Assembly (NCBI GenBank): GCA_027924585.1
Contig: BSBM01000606.1
Span: forward strand, 13,397,501-13,461,500
Length of the DNA stretch: 64,000 nt
Source of the DNA: Larix kaempferi
Taxonomy: Eukaryota > Streptophyta > Pinopsida > Pinales > Pinaceae
Direction: 5' to 3'
In this document: in pieces, positions 46,126 through 59,252 of the stretch
Position numbering within the stretch: the first letter of the stretch is position 1
How the letters are laid out: each line of letters opens with the position of its first letter
Program-made: the position numbers and the translations under genes
Notes under the pieces: model-generated
The model's database searches: none
The model's input: only the letters and a program-made list of their open reading frames with translations
What the model was told of the DNA's origin: nothing

Positions 46126-46900
46126 TGTTAGAAAAATAGGATCGCAGAGCAATAAAAATAAATTGGATGAAAATATAAATCACATAAAAGCAATACAAGA
46201 GAGACACCAATATAACGTGGTTCACCCAAGATAGGCTATGTCCACACAGAAATTTCCATTCCTGATTATTATACCATCCAAAAAATGAAGGGATACAACC
46301 TGCAGCACACCTTCTACAACTTCATCTTCACTCTCTCACAGTCTTGTTGGTTCGCTTACTCTTTATCTACTTCCCTTGGGGTTGACCTGGGTTCTTCGAG
46401 GTTACCCTCCAGTCTTTGGTCCATCAAAATACCCTTAACTGGCCCTTTCGGCATCAACCTATGAGTAGGATGAAGTCTCACCCGAATCAAAGATGGGTGG
46501 TTATAGAATCAGGTTTATGTAACCTGGTGACACACAGTTATGTTATGCGAACTGAATATGCGCATCTTACTCAACGTCTGCTTCACAGATTGTTACCAAC
46601 ATGTATCTGCGCACTTCATAGATCTCAACAACCTACAGAATTCGTTGAATCATTATTACTGCAAATATTCTATGACTATGCATTTATCATACTTAATATA
46701 ACTTTGCAATGTTCATGCATGCATGTTCCACTACTTATCATATCATTCTCATTCACATTCATATGAAAACACATATATAAGCATAAAAATTCATAAACAT
46801 TCGATATAACAGAAATTCAACATATAATACAAGTATTTACGTGGTTCATCCCCTAGATGGGAGGTATGTCCACAGGAATTGTTCTTATATTTATTGGAAG
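46126..46900 (-). repeat. Copia LTR remnants in minus orientation
   Basis: TGTTAGAAAAATAGG (46126) is preceded by GCTCTGCCAAAC, a degenerate complement of the initiator-Met primer site. The minus strand reads GGGTGAACCACGTTATATTGG at about 46225, the U5 signature of copia LTRs. A second, different copy of the signature (ACGTGGTTCATCCCC on the plus strand) occurs at about 46838. Right-hand ends are not resolved. Confidence 0.4.
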
Positions 46901-49900
46901 GGGTTAACAATTCCAGTCTATGCAGTCAGCTGCAAACTCTTCTCTATAATATATCTATGCGCACACAGCTGCAGAGTCTTTTTCCTCTCTTAGATCTTTT
47001 TCAACATAGATCTACAATAATCATCTAACATAATCTCTCTAACAAAATCTAATGTAAATCTAACACTTCTTTATACAAAATTTCCCCTTTTATAGATTGT
47101 TCCATGGGGGGTTCACTCAGTGAACCTGTTACATAGCACGATCATTCACACAATATTAAAAAATATCCCTAATTTCACTAAATATTGGAAAATTCCTCCT
47201 AAAATTTTATTGTTGAAACCCCCTCCCCAGATACCTTTCCAATTAAGAAAACCCCTAGTTTCACCAGATATTGTATGTATCCATTTTTATCAACTCGATT
47301 TTAATACTCCCTTTATATAATATTATCAAGCTATAACAAACATGAGCCCTAACACATCTTATTATAAGCAAACATGATGCTAAATAAAATAATAGTTTGA
47401 TGGTAATAATGATCCCATCAGGATTGTAGGGGTGACTGATCAATTTGTAGCATTGGATAGTAGAAGACCCAACAAAATAGTACTAGGAAGGAAAATTAGT
47501 AAAAGGAAACCTAGTCAAGAGATCAACATAACAAAGAATGTAAAAGGTCAATAGTCCAATAGTTAGTGCAATGCTTAGAAAATATGAGAATTGTAGATGT
47601 TTCACACCACAGTATGCCAATCTACCAATTTTATATCATGTAAATATAAGTATAGCCATAGAGAGCTCATGTTTTCTATAAGATTAATAAATTAAACTCC
47701 ATAAAAATTCAAAATTGAAACCCTTTCATGGATGGACTCCCCTACCTTCCTATCAAAACAAACTTCATTGATGTTTGAACCCAAATGAACATAGAAAAAA
47801 TCCTCTTACTTTCCACTAACACCGTATGATAATATGCGTAGCTTGGATTTGGGTCACTCACAAGATGCAATGAATTTCCTCCACTTCCTCTACATTTTTT
47901 CTTGCAATCAAGGGAATTAACAACATTTAGTTACCTTTTCTTGGGTTATATAATTTTTTTAAATCTTTATAGGAGAGAGAAAAAACTCAATTGTTAGGTT
48001 TCAAGAATGGAATAGTTATAAAGATACACAAATGGTGAAGCTTATATGATACCATTTCATGGTAATGATAACACATAGGGTATGTCAATAAGGATTTAGA
48101 TTTTCACCTATGTTCATGTCAGTTCTATTGATGTCCATTTTTGTCATCAGTTTTTTCCATTAAATGTTCTCTACTGGCACTATTTTTGTCATTTTTTGCA
48201 TATTAATCCATACTTCTTGCCATTCAGACCGTCAATCAAACCCAGGTATGCATTTATTTGAATATCATAGGAATCGTGAATAATTCTCATCGTATTATGG
48301 TTTATTAACATTTATTTGGCATTTCTTGACCTGCGTGGCATATAGATTTTTTTCTACATGTTGTGGTCATTATTCGGACCTTCATTCATACATGCGTTCA
48401 CGTTGAAGACACCCAGCTACATTCAAACTATCGTTCAGCCCTCCATTCACACCTGCGGAATCGTTTGTTGGAATATTTCGGGGCATTAAAGACAAAAACG
48501 ATGATGTGGGTTATGTTGGAGGCATGTCCCTCATGGTTTGTGAGCCTCCATTCTAGAAGATCCGTCCTCTTGTCCGCCTATCTTGACAACCCATCCTTTG
48601 CCCATGTTGAAAGGAACCAATGCACAACTGCTCGCGTCAAGTAGAATCAACGCCCATGGAATCAGGCAGATGGCCTGTGCACTGTCGTGAACTGTCATGC
48701 ATATGTTTTGTATCCATTAAGACCTCTATTTTTAGAGAGGTTGACCACTGAAAGGGTCGACCTTCTCTCTTATTGTAAAAACTTATATAAAGACATCTCC
48801 TATGGAGAAACAAGTAATTTTTTATGCATAGAAATGCTGAGTAGAAACGCTATGTAATCTTTTAAGTTAATGGAAGTTCCTAATTTTAACTGTTGATTTT
48901 CTGTTGTTGGTGAATAATCTGAGTTAGCTTCAATCCCTGATTGCTGAGAAGGGCCCCTCAACAACCAAATGTTTTTATGTATATTTTGTATTTATTTTCT
49001 ACAAGGAAATAGTTTATTTTTCAGTATATGCATTTAACTTGGTTTCCCGTATATGTCATTTCTTTATTTCTATAATTTATATCCTGCTGCTAATTTAATT
49101 TACGTTCTTAGAAGTTAAAGTGACCGGTCATGCATAGCTCTTCTTAGTTTTCTTTTAGTCTTTTCATTTGCAATTAGATAGAGTTAACTAGTTAATGTTT
49201 CAGAGTTCAGTTCATAGTTAGATACAGTTCTGTTAATTTTTCCTGTAGTTGTAGATTAGTTTCATTTATGTCTTAGCCTTGTTTTATCATGCAATAGAAA
49301 TAGTTCGTTCCCTTAGATCATGATTAGTATAAGTTGTTTCTCGTTATTTCAGTTTTAAACAGTCTATTTATTGCTTTTCTTGCACTATAGGTTCATATGC
49401 ATCAACCAGTTGGCATTAAGATCATTTATTCTTCTTATTTTCTTAGTTTTTATTGTTTTCTGTCATCCGGACTATCATTCAGACTGTCATCCAAATTGTT
49501 ATATGAACTTTACTTTTTTCTGCATTGTTTTTATGCTTGTTTAGAATTCAATTTCTTAGGTTTTCGAATTGTAATATTTCTTATTATTGATCATCATTTA
49601 TAAATGTAATTAGGACCTTGTTCTGAACCACGTAGAGTTTCAATTAAGCTTCATATTCATTCTTAGTTTTTATTCCATTTCCTTAACTTTTCTTTACTTT
49701 CTTTTCAAATTATGTTTCTTTTATCTCTGATTTCTTAATACTTTATTGTTCTAGAACTTATCAATTCCATTCTTAGGTTAGTCGATTTAATTCTTATTAA
49801 GATTGATATCATATTAAGCTTAGTAATTTCATTCTCCAAAGTACATTAGTCTTTATGGTTTCTTAGTTCAAGCATAGGATTTGTTTTTCCCATTCACATA

Positions 49901-51461
49901 GTTAGTGAAGATGTTCATAGAATAGGATTTGATTCGGAAATAAAATATTTTTATCAAGTTTTCTACTTGCTTCTAGATCAAATTCATTTTCAAGTAAATA
50001 TCTATATTAAGTTTTCTACTTGCTTCTAGTGATCCAAGTGGATATCGGTGGCGACCCACCTCTTCCAACTGGCTCAAAACAATCTTCTGGCAATTTTGGC
50101 AATTTACTATTTTTAGCAGTTTTTCGGGTCCTAGACTTCCGGAGCCATTTTGAGGCCCTAAACAACGTTTTTTTCGGTGTTGAATTCTCGGGAAAATACG
50201 AGTACTGCGTGCCTATCATTTTTGTGCACCAGAATCGATATTTGTGATATCTTTTTGTAGTCATTGAATAAATATTTCCAACGAGCTATTGTACGCCCCA
50301 AACGAAGATCGCATGCGAGAGTTATGACCCCGGGAAGTTGATGTACTAACTTACCGAAACGGGGCCCACATGACTTTTGGTGCTTCATCTTCTAGGGTTA
50401 GGTTTTTGGGATTCCTTCGATCATTCTTATGATAAATAGGCCCTTTTGGCCTCTCTTTGTAATCATATTGGCACGAATGAGCATAGCAGCCACATCTCTT
50501 CTCAGAGATAGCTACCACCATTCTAGCTATTGTATTTTACAGTCTATTCTATTTCCACTATTTAATAGAATATGTGTTTATTGTATCATTGTGTTCTTTA
50601 CAATATATCTTTGTATGTGATTTTGTATATGCTATCTTATTTCGTTCCTGCATAAATCCGGATCATCTAGAGTACATTTGTTCCATGTCATTTGCTTATG
50701 GATAAAGAATAGATTACAATGTTTAAATTTAGTTGTAATTGGACACTCTTTAGTTTGCATCTCTTTGTAGAAGTTAAACTAGATTTACTTACATTTTGTT
50801 TCCTTGTGACATTTGAAAGTCATTTTGATACATTCTCTCCCGTTTCTATTACATTTGATATATTTCCTCAAAATCCTCAAGGAGAATGGAATTAGGTAGT
50901 TTAGTTTAGTTTTGAGTATTTGTTGAATGCGTGAATAATTTAACTATTGAATTTATTAAGTAATTTCGCTTTAAGATGATATATTTTCTTGTTTCCATAG
51001 TTAGTTGTCAATTGAATCATTTCATAGATAGGTTCCTAAACTCATTTGAAGTTGTTACTTTCTACTTCCTAGGTTAGAATTTGAATCCTTAATCAATAGT
51101 TTCCATTTTCATAAAAGTAGTTCTGTTTTTTATTAAGTCTTGTTTCCTACAATAATATTTATTGTTTTATCTTCTCAGTTATTGTTCATAGAATAGAGTA
51201 GTATAGATTGACACTATTTTGATCTATTGGTTTAGTTAAGTTTAATCAGTCCAGTAGTTGTATTTTTAAAAAGTTTGACTCGGTTTTTCATTTTGAAATA
51301 TCTTTCGATCTTTTCATTATAAAACATTTCTAAGGTCGGCCAAGCCGATGTATTAGGTACCATTCTACCTCATGATATAATATGTCGTAACTCTAAGATT
51401 ACCAACCCCGGTCGATAATTAAATATTTGGTGATTCCTTAAGATAGTAAATACACCCAACA
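46901..51461 (+). other. Unassigned AT-rich DNA including the 5' LTR of an Athila/Tat-like element
   Basis: The right end is an LTR end (TACACCCAACA at 51461) because a primer site follows. The LTR start is not recognisable. A TATA-like ACTTATATAAAG lies at about 48780 and a repeated AAGTTTTCTACTTGCTTCTAG at about 49955 and 50009. The frame at 48363-48644 has no known domain. Nothing else is identifiable. Confidence 0.4.
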
Positions 51462-51464
51462 TTT

Positions 51465-51482
51465 TGGCATCATTGCTGGGGA
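51465..51482 (+). other. Diverged aspartate-type tRNA primer binding site
   Basis: TGGCATCATTGCTGGGGA differs from the plant tRNA-Asp complement TGGCGCCGTTGCCGGGGA at four positions, all transitions. It is the site typical of Athila and some Tat elements. A 21-22 base duplication (AGTTGTAGATAGGTAGA) follows at 51483-51520. Confidence 0.7.
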
Positions 51483-51591
51483 GTTGTAGATAGGTAGAAT
51501 TCAGTTGTAGATAGGTAGAGTTTTTCTCTTGAAAACTTAGTGATAGATTGAATTTTCCTTTTTTTTTAACTTAGAAATAGGCTGGTGGCGG

Positions 51592-52941
51592 GTGAGTGGT
51601 AAGACGAGAGTTAAGAACCCGCGCATCTGTTATAATATGCATGCCCAAAACCCATCAATAGTAGTAATGCAATTAGAATTTATTTCAGTTTTAGCTTTGT
51701 TTTCAGAAATAGGTCTAGAGACTCAAAAGCTAGATACATTAAAACTAGCCTTCCTACTAAAATCCCTACTAACCTCTATGGGGGGACATGCCACCCTAAC
51801 TACTAACTCAGCAGAAAGGTATCGGAAAACACCTAAAGGGGATATTCCTACTTGGAAAAATAAGGAAATCCTTTGTGGAAATCATTTAGGGGAAACCATA
51901 GAGGCATCAGAGATGTCTGTTCATAAGGAAATTCCACTAGAAGAACCTCAAGCTCATATTGAAACTAAACTTAGACAAGAGGAAACTCAAAAGGAAAAAA
52001 CTTCAGAACCTATCCACCCTCCATTAGCTCAAAACCCAAAGACGCTAACTTTTCCATGGTAGGTGGTCCAAACTTAGTAGACTTTGTTGATCCTGCACAA
52101 GTAGACACTTTTTTTGAAAATTCTGTGAACATAATTATTTGACATATTGAGGCAACAATAGTAGGACCTTCAAAACTAGACTCCCACATAGCTGGTAATT
52201 CTTCTCCTAAACAGAGGAATATTCTCCCTAAAACAGAACGTTGGGACATTTCATATTCACCAAGAAAGGAAAAACCTAGGTATTCTCTCTTTGGAAATCA
52301 AGTCTTCATGGAGGATGAAAATGAAGATCATGTCCGATAGGAGCAAGAAGAGGGAGAAGTTAGAACTGAAGGTAATTTTGGGTTCCCTATCTTAGACATT
52401 GCACAAGATGTAGCCATGAAAAAAATCCCTCCCTCCTCACTACCGACCTTTTATGGGAAGAGTACTGAGGACCCAGATTCATTCTTATTTGAATTTGACA
52501 TTTTGTGTACGAGCTATAACTACCTACAAGAGGGCCAAAAGCTAAAAAAAATTTATGCCACATAAAGATTCTTCTCTTCGATGGTTTATGGGGTTAGGAG
52601 AATCTAGTATTAGAACTTGGGAAGACATGAAGAATGCATTTCTATGGAAATATCAGGATTACTGTAAACCTAAGGACTCTCACAATGATATTTTCAAAAT
52701 ACAACAACTTGAACATGAGAGCCTAGAAGACTATCTCGAAAGATTTAACTATGTGTTACATAAATCCAAATATAGTGATCTTCAAGAATATGTAGTAAGA
52801 TCACTCTTCCTCAAGGGAATTTCAGAAGAATTCTTAGAAAACCTTAATCTCATGGCAGCAGGAGACATCTCTCATAAGCCTTTCACACAGATTTGTAAGC
52901 TATGTAGGAATTACTCTAGGAGTAGAGAGAAAAGTGGAAGA
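51592..52941 (+). pseudogene. gag of an Athila/Tat-like gypsy element, cut by a copia insertion
   Basis: After a non-conserved N-terminal part, the gag core reads PTFYGKSTEDPDSFLFEFDIL (52441-52503), ATKDSSLRWFMGL-type (52552; a frameshift in an A run at about 52540), TWEDMKNAFLWKYQDYCK, SLEDYLERFNYVLHKS and SLFLKGISEEFLENL, ending with RNYSRSREKSGR. Other breaks: a frame change near 52055 and stops near 52141 and 52338. The copia LTR starts at 52942, directly after GAAGA (52937-52941), the expected left target duplication. The rest of this element must lie beyond the window. Confidence 0.8.
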
Positions 52942-53589
52942 TGTTAGTTTTTCAGAATTTTCAATCTAATCTAAGATCTTAACTGAGAGAATAACATGTA
53001 CAACATATCTACAACATATCAATCATGGACACAATAATGCAAGCACACAAGAGACACAGAGTTTCACCGGGGAAAACCAAGAAGGTAAAAACCCCACAAC
53101 TTCCTCAGAGATAGAAAGAGCAATGATACAACCAAAATACAAGAGATAGTCTTCTCCTAGCAGCTGATCCTCCTCCTCACATGTGCACCACTTTCCGAGT
53201 GATGGAAGAGTGAGTAATGAGATGATCAAATAGAGATCTCCCGATCTCTATTTATACTTGTCCGGACCTACCCAATAAACCAATGGGGCCGACTTGTCTA
53301 ACTTAGCCTAATAACCCATGGTTACATTCTTTCGGGCCGACCCCACACTTGGTGGTCTAATAACCCATTTACCCACATGAATCATACAGGGCTGACCCCA
53401 TCAAGGTGGTCTAATAACCCATCAAGTATAAGTTATGACACTTACAATATAAATGACAACACTTCCGTAAAGAGGAATAATAACATCTCTATAGGAATAC
53501 AAACCCTTCCGTATAGAGGAATAATAGCATCTCTATAAGAATACAATATACATGGGTAAAATAATTCCGAAGTTACATATACATCAACA
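52942..53589 (-). repeat. 3' LTR of the second copia element (648 bp)
   Basis: TGTTAGTTTTTCAG to ACATCAACA, homologous to both LTRs of the first element but clearly diverged. TATAAATAG box on the minus strand at 53248-53256. Confidence 0.9.
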
Positions 53590-53859
53590 CTCTCTCTTAA
53601 CTAGGAAGGTATTTCTTGACAGAGATCTACTAGTACAAGTCTTCTTCTCTAGATCATCATCAGCAAATCATTGTCCTCGAATCATCGACATCGTCACTGC
53701 TGCTAAAATCTCAATCAATCTTCGATCTACTTGTCATAGGAAGTTCTACAGAGCCAGTCCTTTTTCATACTGGATGTAGGCCCACCACCTATAGGTCTTC
53801 ATCATCATTGGCCATACTGTGGAATCCTCAGGATTGATTATGTGCATCAACAAAACCTT

Positions 53860-54770
53860 GAAAGAGCATCCCAGGCATTTTACGAGCACATAGCTCAACC
53901 TATTGGATCGCCCAGGATCTTTTACATGTGACTGTCACAAAACCTTAAAAGAGTGTCTTGCCAAGCAAGATCTCTAAAGAGCATATGAGGCCTTTTTCAT
54001 CCTATCCAGATCTGTAGGACTTATTACATGTGACCCCTACTACAAAACCTTAAAAGAGTGTCTTTCCAAGCAATATCTCTAAAAAGCATCTGAGGAATTT
54101 TTCATCCTATCCAGATCTCCAGGACTTATTACATGTGGTCCCCACAAAACCTTAAAAGAGTGTCTTTCCAAGCAAGATCCCTAAAGATCATCTGAGGCCT
54201 TTTTCATCCTATCCAAATCTCTAGGACTTATTACATGTGGTCTAGCAAAACCTTAAAAGAGTGTCTTGCCAAGAAAGATCTCTAAAGAGAATCTGAGGCA
54301 TTTTACGTGACTAGCACAACCTGTCCAGATCTCCAGGACTTATTACATGCTACCCTTGCACAACCTGTCCACGGCCATAGAGTATAAACCTGATACTCAC
54401 CATACATCATCCTGATGTACATTATCAGCCTGATCATTATCACTGCATCGTCCTGATGCATGTCATCTAGAGAAACATCCTGAAGCTTGTCATCCATGAT
54501 CATCCTGATCATACAATGCATCCACCTGATGCATACCAAGTATCTACCTGATACATATCATCATACATGATCCACCTGATCATACAATGTATCCACTTGA
54601 TACATACATAGATACATGATCCACTTGATCATACAATGTATCCACCTGATATATATCAACATACATGATCTACCTAATCATACAACGTATCCACCTGATA
54701 CATATACAGATACATGGTCCAAGAATTCAACATGATGCATATACATATACATGATCCAACTGATCATAAC
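53860..54770. repeat. 3' UTR repeat arrays of the second copia element
   Basis: The first part (to about 54360) has units of about 100-125 bases with AAAACCTTAAAAGAGTGTCTT and TCTCCAGGACTTATTACATG. The second part (54380-54770) is a hairpin array of the same design as 11998-12630, for example GAGTATAAACCTGATACTC (54380-54398, where one T-A pair of the stem is lost), ATGCATCCACCTGATGCAT and ATGATCCACCTGATCAT, with fewer 72 bp units. Confidence 0.8.
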
Positions 54771-54958
54771 AAGCATACAACATGATGCATATATATATAT
54801 ACATGATTAAAATGACCATATACAGCATCCAACCTGATGCATATATAGAGTAGTAACTGGAGCATCGTCTTGATGCTCATCATCCAGCACTTACATCCAT
54901 AGCCATGGGAAAGATCCTCCTCTCACCATGCTTGGAATGGATCTAGCAAATGTGTCCA

Positions 54959-56558
54959 TCACTTCTTCCTCAAAGTGTCGTCAATCTTAAGAACACCAAG
55001 CCTCTCTATGAAGTACTCAAACTTCACTCTGGCTAGTGGTTTCGTCAACACATCTGCAACCTGCTCATCCATCACAACATACAGGAGCTTCACTACTCCT
55101 CTCTACACCATATCCCTGATATAGTGATATTTGATCTCAATGTGCTTCGACCTATCGTGGAACACCAGGTTCTCAGATAGCTTCACACATCTTTGGTTGT
55201 CACAAAATATACCAGTAGCCTCCAATGGGATATCAAATAACTCATACAGTAGCTTCTGGAGCCATACTTTCTCACAACTAGCTGAACAAGCTACAACATA
55301 CTCTGCTTCGGCTGTACTCAGTGCTACGTAGGACTGCTTCCCACTAAACCAAGAGATCACACCTGATCCCATACTGAAGCAACACCCAGATGTGCTCTTC
55401 CTATCTGAAACACTGCCTTCCCAATCTGAATCAACATAACCCTGCAGGTTAAACTTTTGATTCGCATCATATTTGAGCCCATAATAAATTATACCCTTCA
55501 GGTACCTCAGAATATGCTTTACAAGAACCAGGTGAACACCTCTGGGATCCGTCAGGAACTGCTTCAATGTGTTCACCATAAAGCAAATATCTAGTCTCGT
55601 GTTCATCAGGTACATCAAGGACACAATCATCTGACGATACACCGTGACATCAACCGACTCAAATGAAGCATCACACAGAAGCTTCGGGTTCGATGCGATA
55701 GATGTGGCCATGGCCTTGTAGTCCATCGTCCTAAAACTCTTCAGGATCTCTACTGCATACTTCCATTTTCCAAGGAAGATTCTATCTGTGCTTTGCCACA
55801 CCTCCATACCTAGAAAATAGTGCATGTTCCCCAAGTCCCTCATCTCGAACTCGGCAATAAGCTTCCTCTTGGTGTCAGCAATCAACCCATCCTCACCTGT
55901 TACAAACAAGTCATCCACATACAATACTAGTATCACAGGATTGCCTTCCTCGACCTTGTAGTAAAGGTTGGAATCTGCTTTACTCTTGGTAAAGCCCAAA
56001 CTAGATAGAAAGCTATCTATCCTACCATACCAAGTCCTAAGAGCTTGCTTCAAACCATATAGGGATTTCTTCAACTTGCACACATGTGAATCCCTGTCAT
56101 ATGTCTCAAAACCGAGTGGATTCTCCACATACACTTCATCTTTCGACTACACCATTCAAGAAGCCTGTCTTGACATCCATCTAGTGTATCTTCCACTTCA
56201 TCACTGCAGCCAGAGCAAGTACTGATTTGATGGAAGTGTACCTGGATACAGGTGAAAAAGTCTCTTCGTAGTCTATTCTCTCTTTCTGGGAGAAGCCACG
56301 AGCTACAAATCTTGCTTTGTATTTTTATATGCTACCATCTGTAGCATGCTTGATCTTATAGATCCACTTGGAAGTCACAACAGACTTCCCTTCAGGTCTT
56401 GGGACTGGATCCCAAACATAATTCTTCATGATCAATTGGTACTCCTCGATCATGGCATTCTTCTTGAATCCTAGGAACTTAAATATCTTCAATAGATAAC
56501 TTTGTTGCTGAACAAATGTTGTAGTCCTTCTTTTGTAGGTGACGATATAAGATCTTTC
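54959..56558 (-). pseudogene. Copia reverse transcriptase-RNase H, second copy, longer
   Basis: Here the RT is nearly whole: KYKARFVARGFSQKE, DYEETFSPVSRYTSI, MDVKTGFLNG, SLYGLKQALRTWYGRI and VLYVDDLFVTGEDG (intact catalytic pair), then LGMEVWQS and STSGCCFSMGSGVISWFS (RNase H), EYVVACSASCEKVWLQKLL, and HIEIKYHYIRDMV followed by TAG where the first copy has CAG. The terminal region ends at 54959-54961. A frame change lies near 56140 and several stops lie in the N-terminal part. The edge at 56558 has a good splice-acceptor look (TTTAACTTGTTTTCTAG then GAAAG). It shows what the first copy lost. Confidence 0.9.
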
Positions 56559-58336
56559 CTAGAAAACAAGTTAAATTGCATGATTAGAAACGTCTCATAG
56601 TTTTCAGAACAAATTCTTACACATAAATAAATATGTCATGCAGTCATGCAATTATCTTAGCCAAAGCTTCAATACAACATTTATCCATATCCCGTAACTT
56701 TCTAGATTCCTTCCAATCTCTACCAGAACATTGTTAAGAGTGTGCACAACTCCCAACATGTCAGTAAAGAGGTTTCATTCTAGATAAGTAGCAATGGAAT
56801 GTTGTACAGTGCCATAGGCCACTTACCCATCACATGCATATTAGTAGTATATTGTTCATTAATGCAATTATTCTAATATGCATAATACACACCCCGAGTT
56901 TAGGAACATAAGCATATACATCATTGAACAATATTATTTAAACAAACAAATATGCAAGAAATGACAATTCAAATATTTATCTTTGTTTGGTTTGTAGGGT
57001 TGACTCCCTCTCAATATTTGCTTCCTTGTAGGAACTACTGGAGTGTGCTCCCTCTTGATCATTGCTTCCTGGATTACCTATCCTTGAACTTATATCCATC
57101 CTCGATCACTATGCATACTTACTATTATCATCATTGTGTTATCCTCGAGGTCTCATACATACATTCATTAGTATCATCTTAATACTATCAAAAACATTAT
57201 GATTCTAAGTAATCTTAAACATGTATGGTCAAGATCATTTCATACACAAATAATTTATCACAATTCTTTTACTCATGCATATTCCTTTTTGACTATAGGA
57301 ATTTTCTGTTTAGTCATATCATCGATCAAAGTAAGAATCATAATATGCCTAAACCCATGATTACTCAAACCTATAACTTCATGAATAATCATTATCAATC
57401 ATACCAAGTATACTTATATAAGAGATCCTATCACAAGGTAGGATTCTAAGTTGATATAGGAAAAACATACCTAGATTAATATGTTAGCTGGTTATGTCTA
57501 ACATACCCACATGATGTCTTCTTGTTCTCTTAATTGACTTGTGCTAGTGACCTGCATATCTCATAGGTTAACGATTATAGAACCAAGTTATACATACCTT
57601 GTAAGTAGATCTTCTATGTGATCCATGATAATGGATGAATCTTTGTCTTCATGTCACCATGGTCAGATGTTCTTGAATTAGAACATGATTTGTCTTTCTT
57701 GATGTACCTTTCATGTTAGCGGACAACATCAACCTCATACAAGACCACAATACATTAGTACAATCATAAGTGTCAAAACCCTAATCAATAAATATCTACA
57801 TTCATAATTTTATTAAGGTGATACAACAAGTCTAAAGTTAATCAAGATTGTACTAAACTTAATGAAGACAAACATACCATAAACTTGATCATGAATAGAT
57901 CTGGAAACATACTTGGATAATTCATACCTATCGAGATTGCTTGTAATCTTCTTATGTAAGGCCTTAGCCTCATCTCCCTCTGAAACAGAAACTTCTTCAC
58001 TTATGCAGGTGACCAATCCATTCTCTTCTAGGATTAACCCAATCCACTTGATTTGCAGAAACTGGATCTCGAGCTGGATTAGGGTTTGTTAGAGAAACCC
58101 TAAAAATTCAAACTTTAAATTTCAAACTTCTGAAAGGATAGAAATATGTGCCTTGATGAGCTGATCAAGCTGGTATACTCAGAGTTTGAAAACTGCAAAG
58201 TTTCACACCTCAAAATTGCCTTTGAAACTTCTAGATCTTCTGGACAAAATCCCGAACTAGGGTTTGATAAAGCCCACCCTTCTGCCCATCCAAAAGGTTC
58301 GATCCAAAGCTCTAAACTTTGATTTTTCTGAGGAGC
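56559..58336 (-). other. Conserved non-coding 5' internal region of the second copia
   Basis: Aligns with about 14121-16185 of the first copy over most of its length, with no gag, protease or integrase in either. The conservation of a non-coding stretch in two independent insertions shows that it was present in a common mobile ancestor. Confidence 0.75.
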
Positions 58337-59236
58337 TGTTATCGGACAATCCACTCGAACGGACACGAGCCAGATCTCCCTGGCTCAAGGTGAGTCTAGA
58401 ACAAATAGAACAGACTATTAATGCATTTCCTAGATCTACTTAAGGATCGAGTACTATATGTCTTACCTTTTCACTACGCAATCCTTTCTCCTGAATGCTG
58501 ATCCACGTCCCACGTTCGTCAAATCCAAGATGCAAGACCTGTCAAGACAAGAAACAAGAGAAACCAGTAAAAAATATCTATACAATAAGAGATCTAAGTG
58601 AATAGTTAAGCAGGTAAACTACTCAATATCATTACACACATGAACAATATTGGTGGAAAGCATTTGTATTAATGCAAATAGAGGAGTACATGATAGAGAT
58701 ATAGAACCAAAACTAAGGCTTAATGCTGTAGCCCTTCTCTGACAAAGCCGATTGTCATACCCTTCCAAGGAAGTATGAGTTCTCCAATAGGTGAGTGGAG
58801 GTGTTCTAAGAATGATTTCACCAGCATGTAGATACCATAGTCTTCCTCCCTTTGGCATGGGAGTGAGATTCATTTATATAGGACTAAATGGATAGGGTAT
58901 GGATAGGATAGGTTGAGAGATGGTAGGAGAGGCTTAAGGGATCTCTCCAAAGGTCTAGGAACCGAGTGCCAGCTCTTCCAAGACGTCAGGGATAGGGTCC
59001 CAAGTCAGCAAGCTTCAAGATGGACCTCGAAGAAGCTATTTTTGCCACTTAACTGACTTCATTGCACCCTATAATGGAGCAAGGTGCGACGTCGCATATT
59101 GCTAGTGTGCAGCCTGTGATGACCCTTCAAAACTAAGCACAATTGGGTACAGATCCTCCCAGTATGATTACTTAGAACAAGTATCTTCAAGGGTGTATAC
59201 ACTGAATCTTATGATGAGTAGATTTTGGGTGTAACA
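58337..59236 (-). repeat. 3' LTR of the minus-strand Tat element (900 bp)
   Basis: On the plus strand TGTTATCGG to GGGTGTAACA; terminal TGTTA/TAACA are inverted. TATA box CTATATAAATG on the minus strand (about 58871-58880). The other LTR is out of view. Confidence 0.85.
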
Positions 59237-59252
59237 GAATGCCCCCCAAAGC
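59237..59252 (-). other. Polypurine tract
   Basis: The minus strand reads GCTTTGGGGGGCATTC directly before the LTR start TGTTACACCC, the usual Tat-type arrangement. Confidence 0.8.

Larger units (their letters stand above)
52942..58336 (-). mobile_element. Second copia element of the same family, cut on its 5' side by a Tat element
   Basis: In minus orientation it has the 3' LTR 52942-53589, polypurine tract 53601-53590, repeat-rich 3' UTR, RT-RNase H 56558-54959 and the non-coding 5' internal region to 58336. It is collinear with 10526 to about 16185 of the first element. At 58336 (GAGGAGC) the homology stops and a TGTTATCGG LTR begins, so its remaining leader, primer site and 5' LTR must lie to the right of the inserted Tat element, outside the window. 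Confidence 0.88.

Noticed and set aside
48363-48644. 93-codon ORF as a small gene
   Set aside because: No recognisable family and no supporting signal. It is probably chance in LTR or intergenic DNA.
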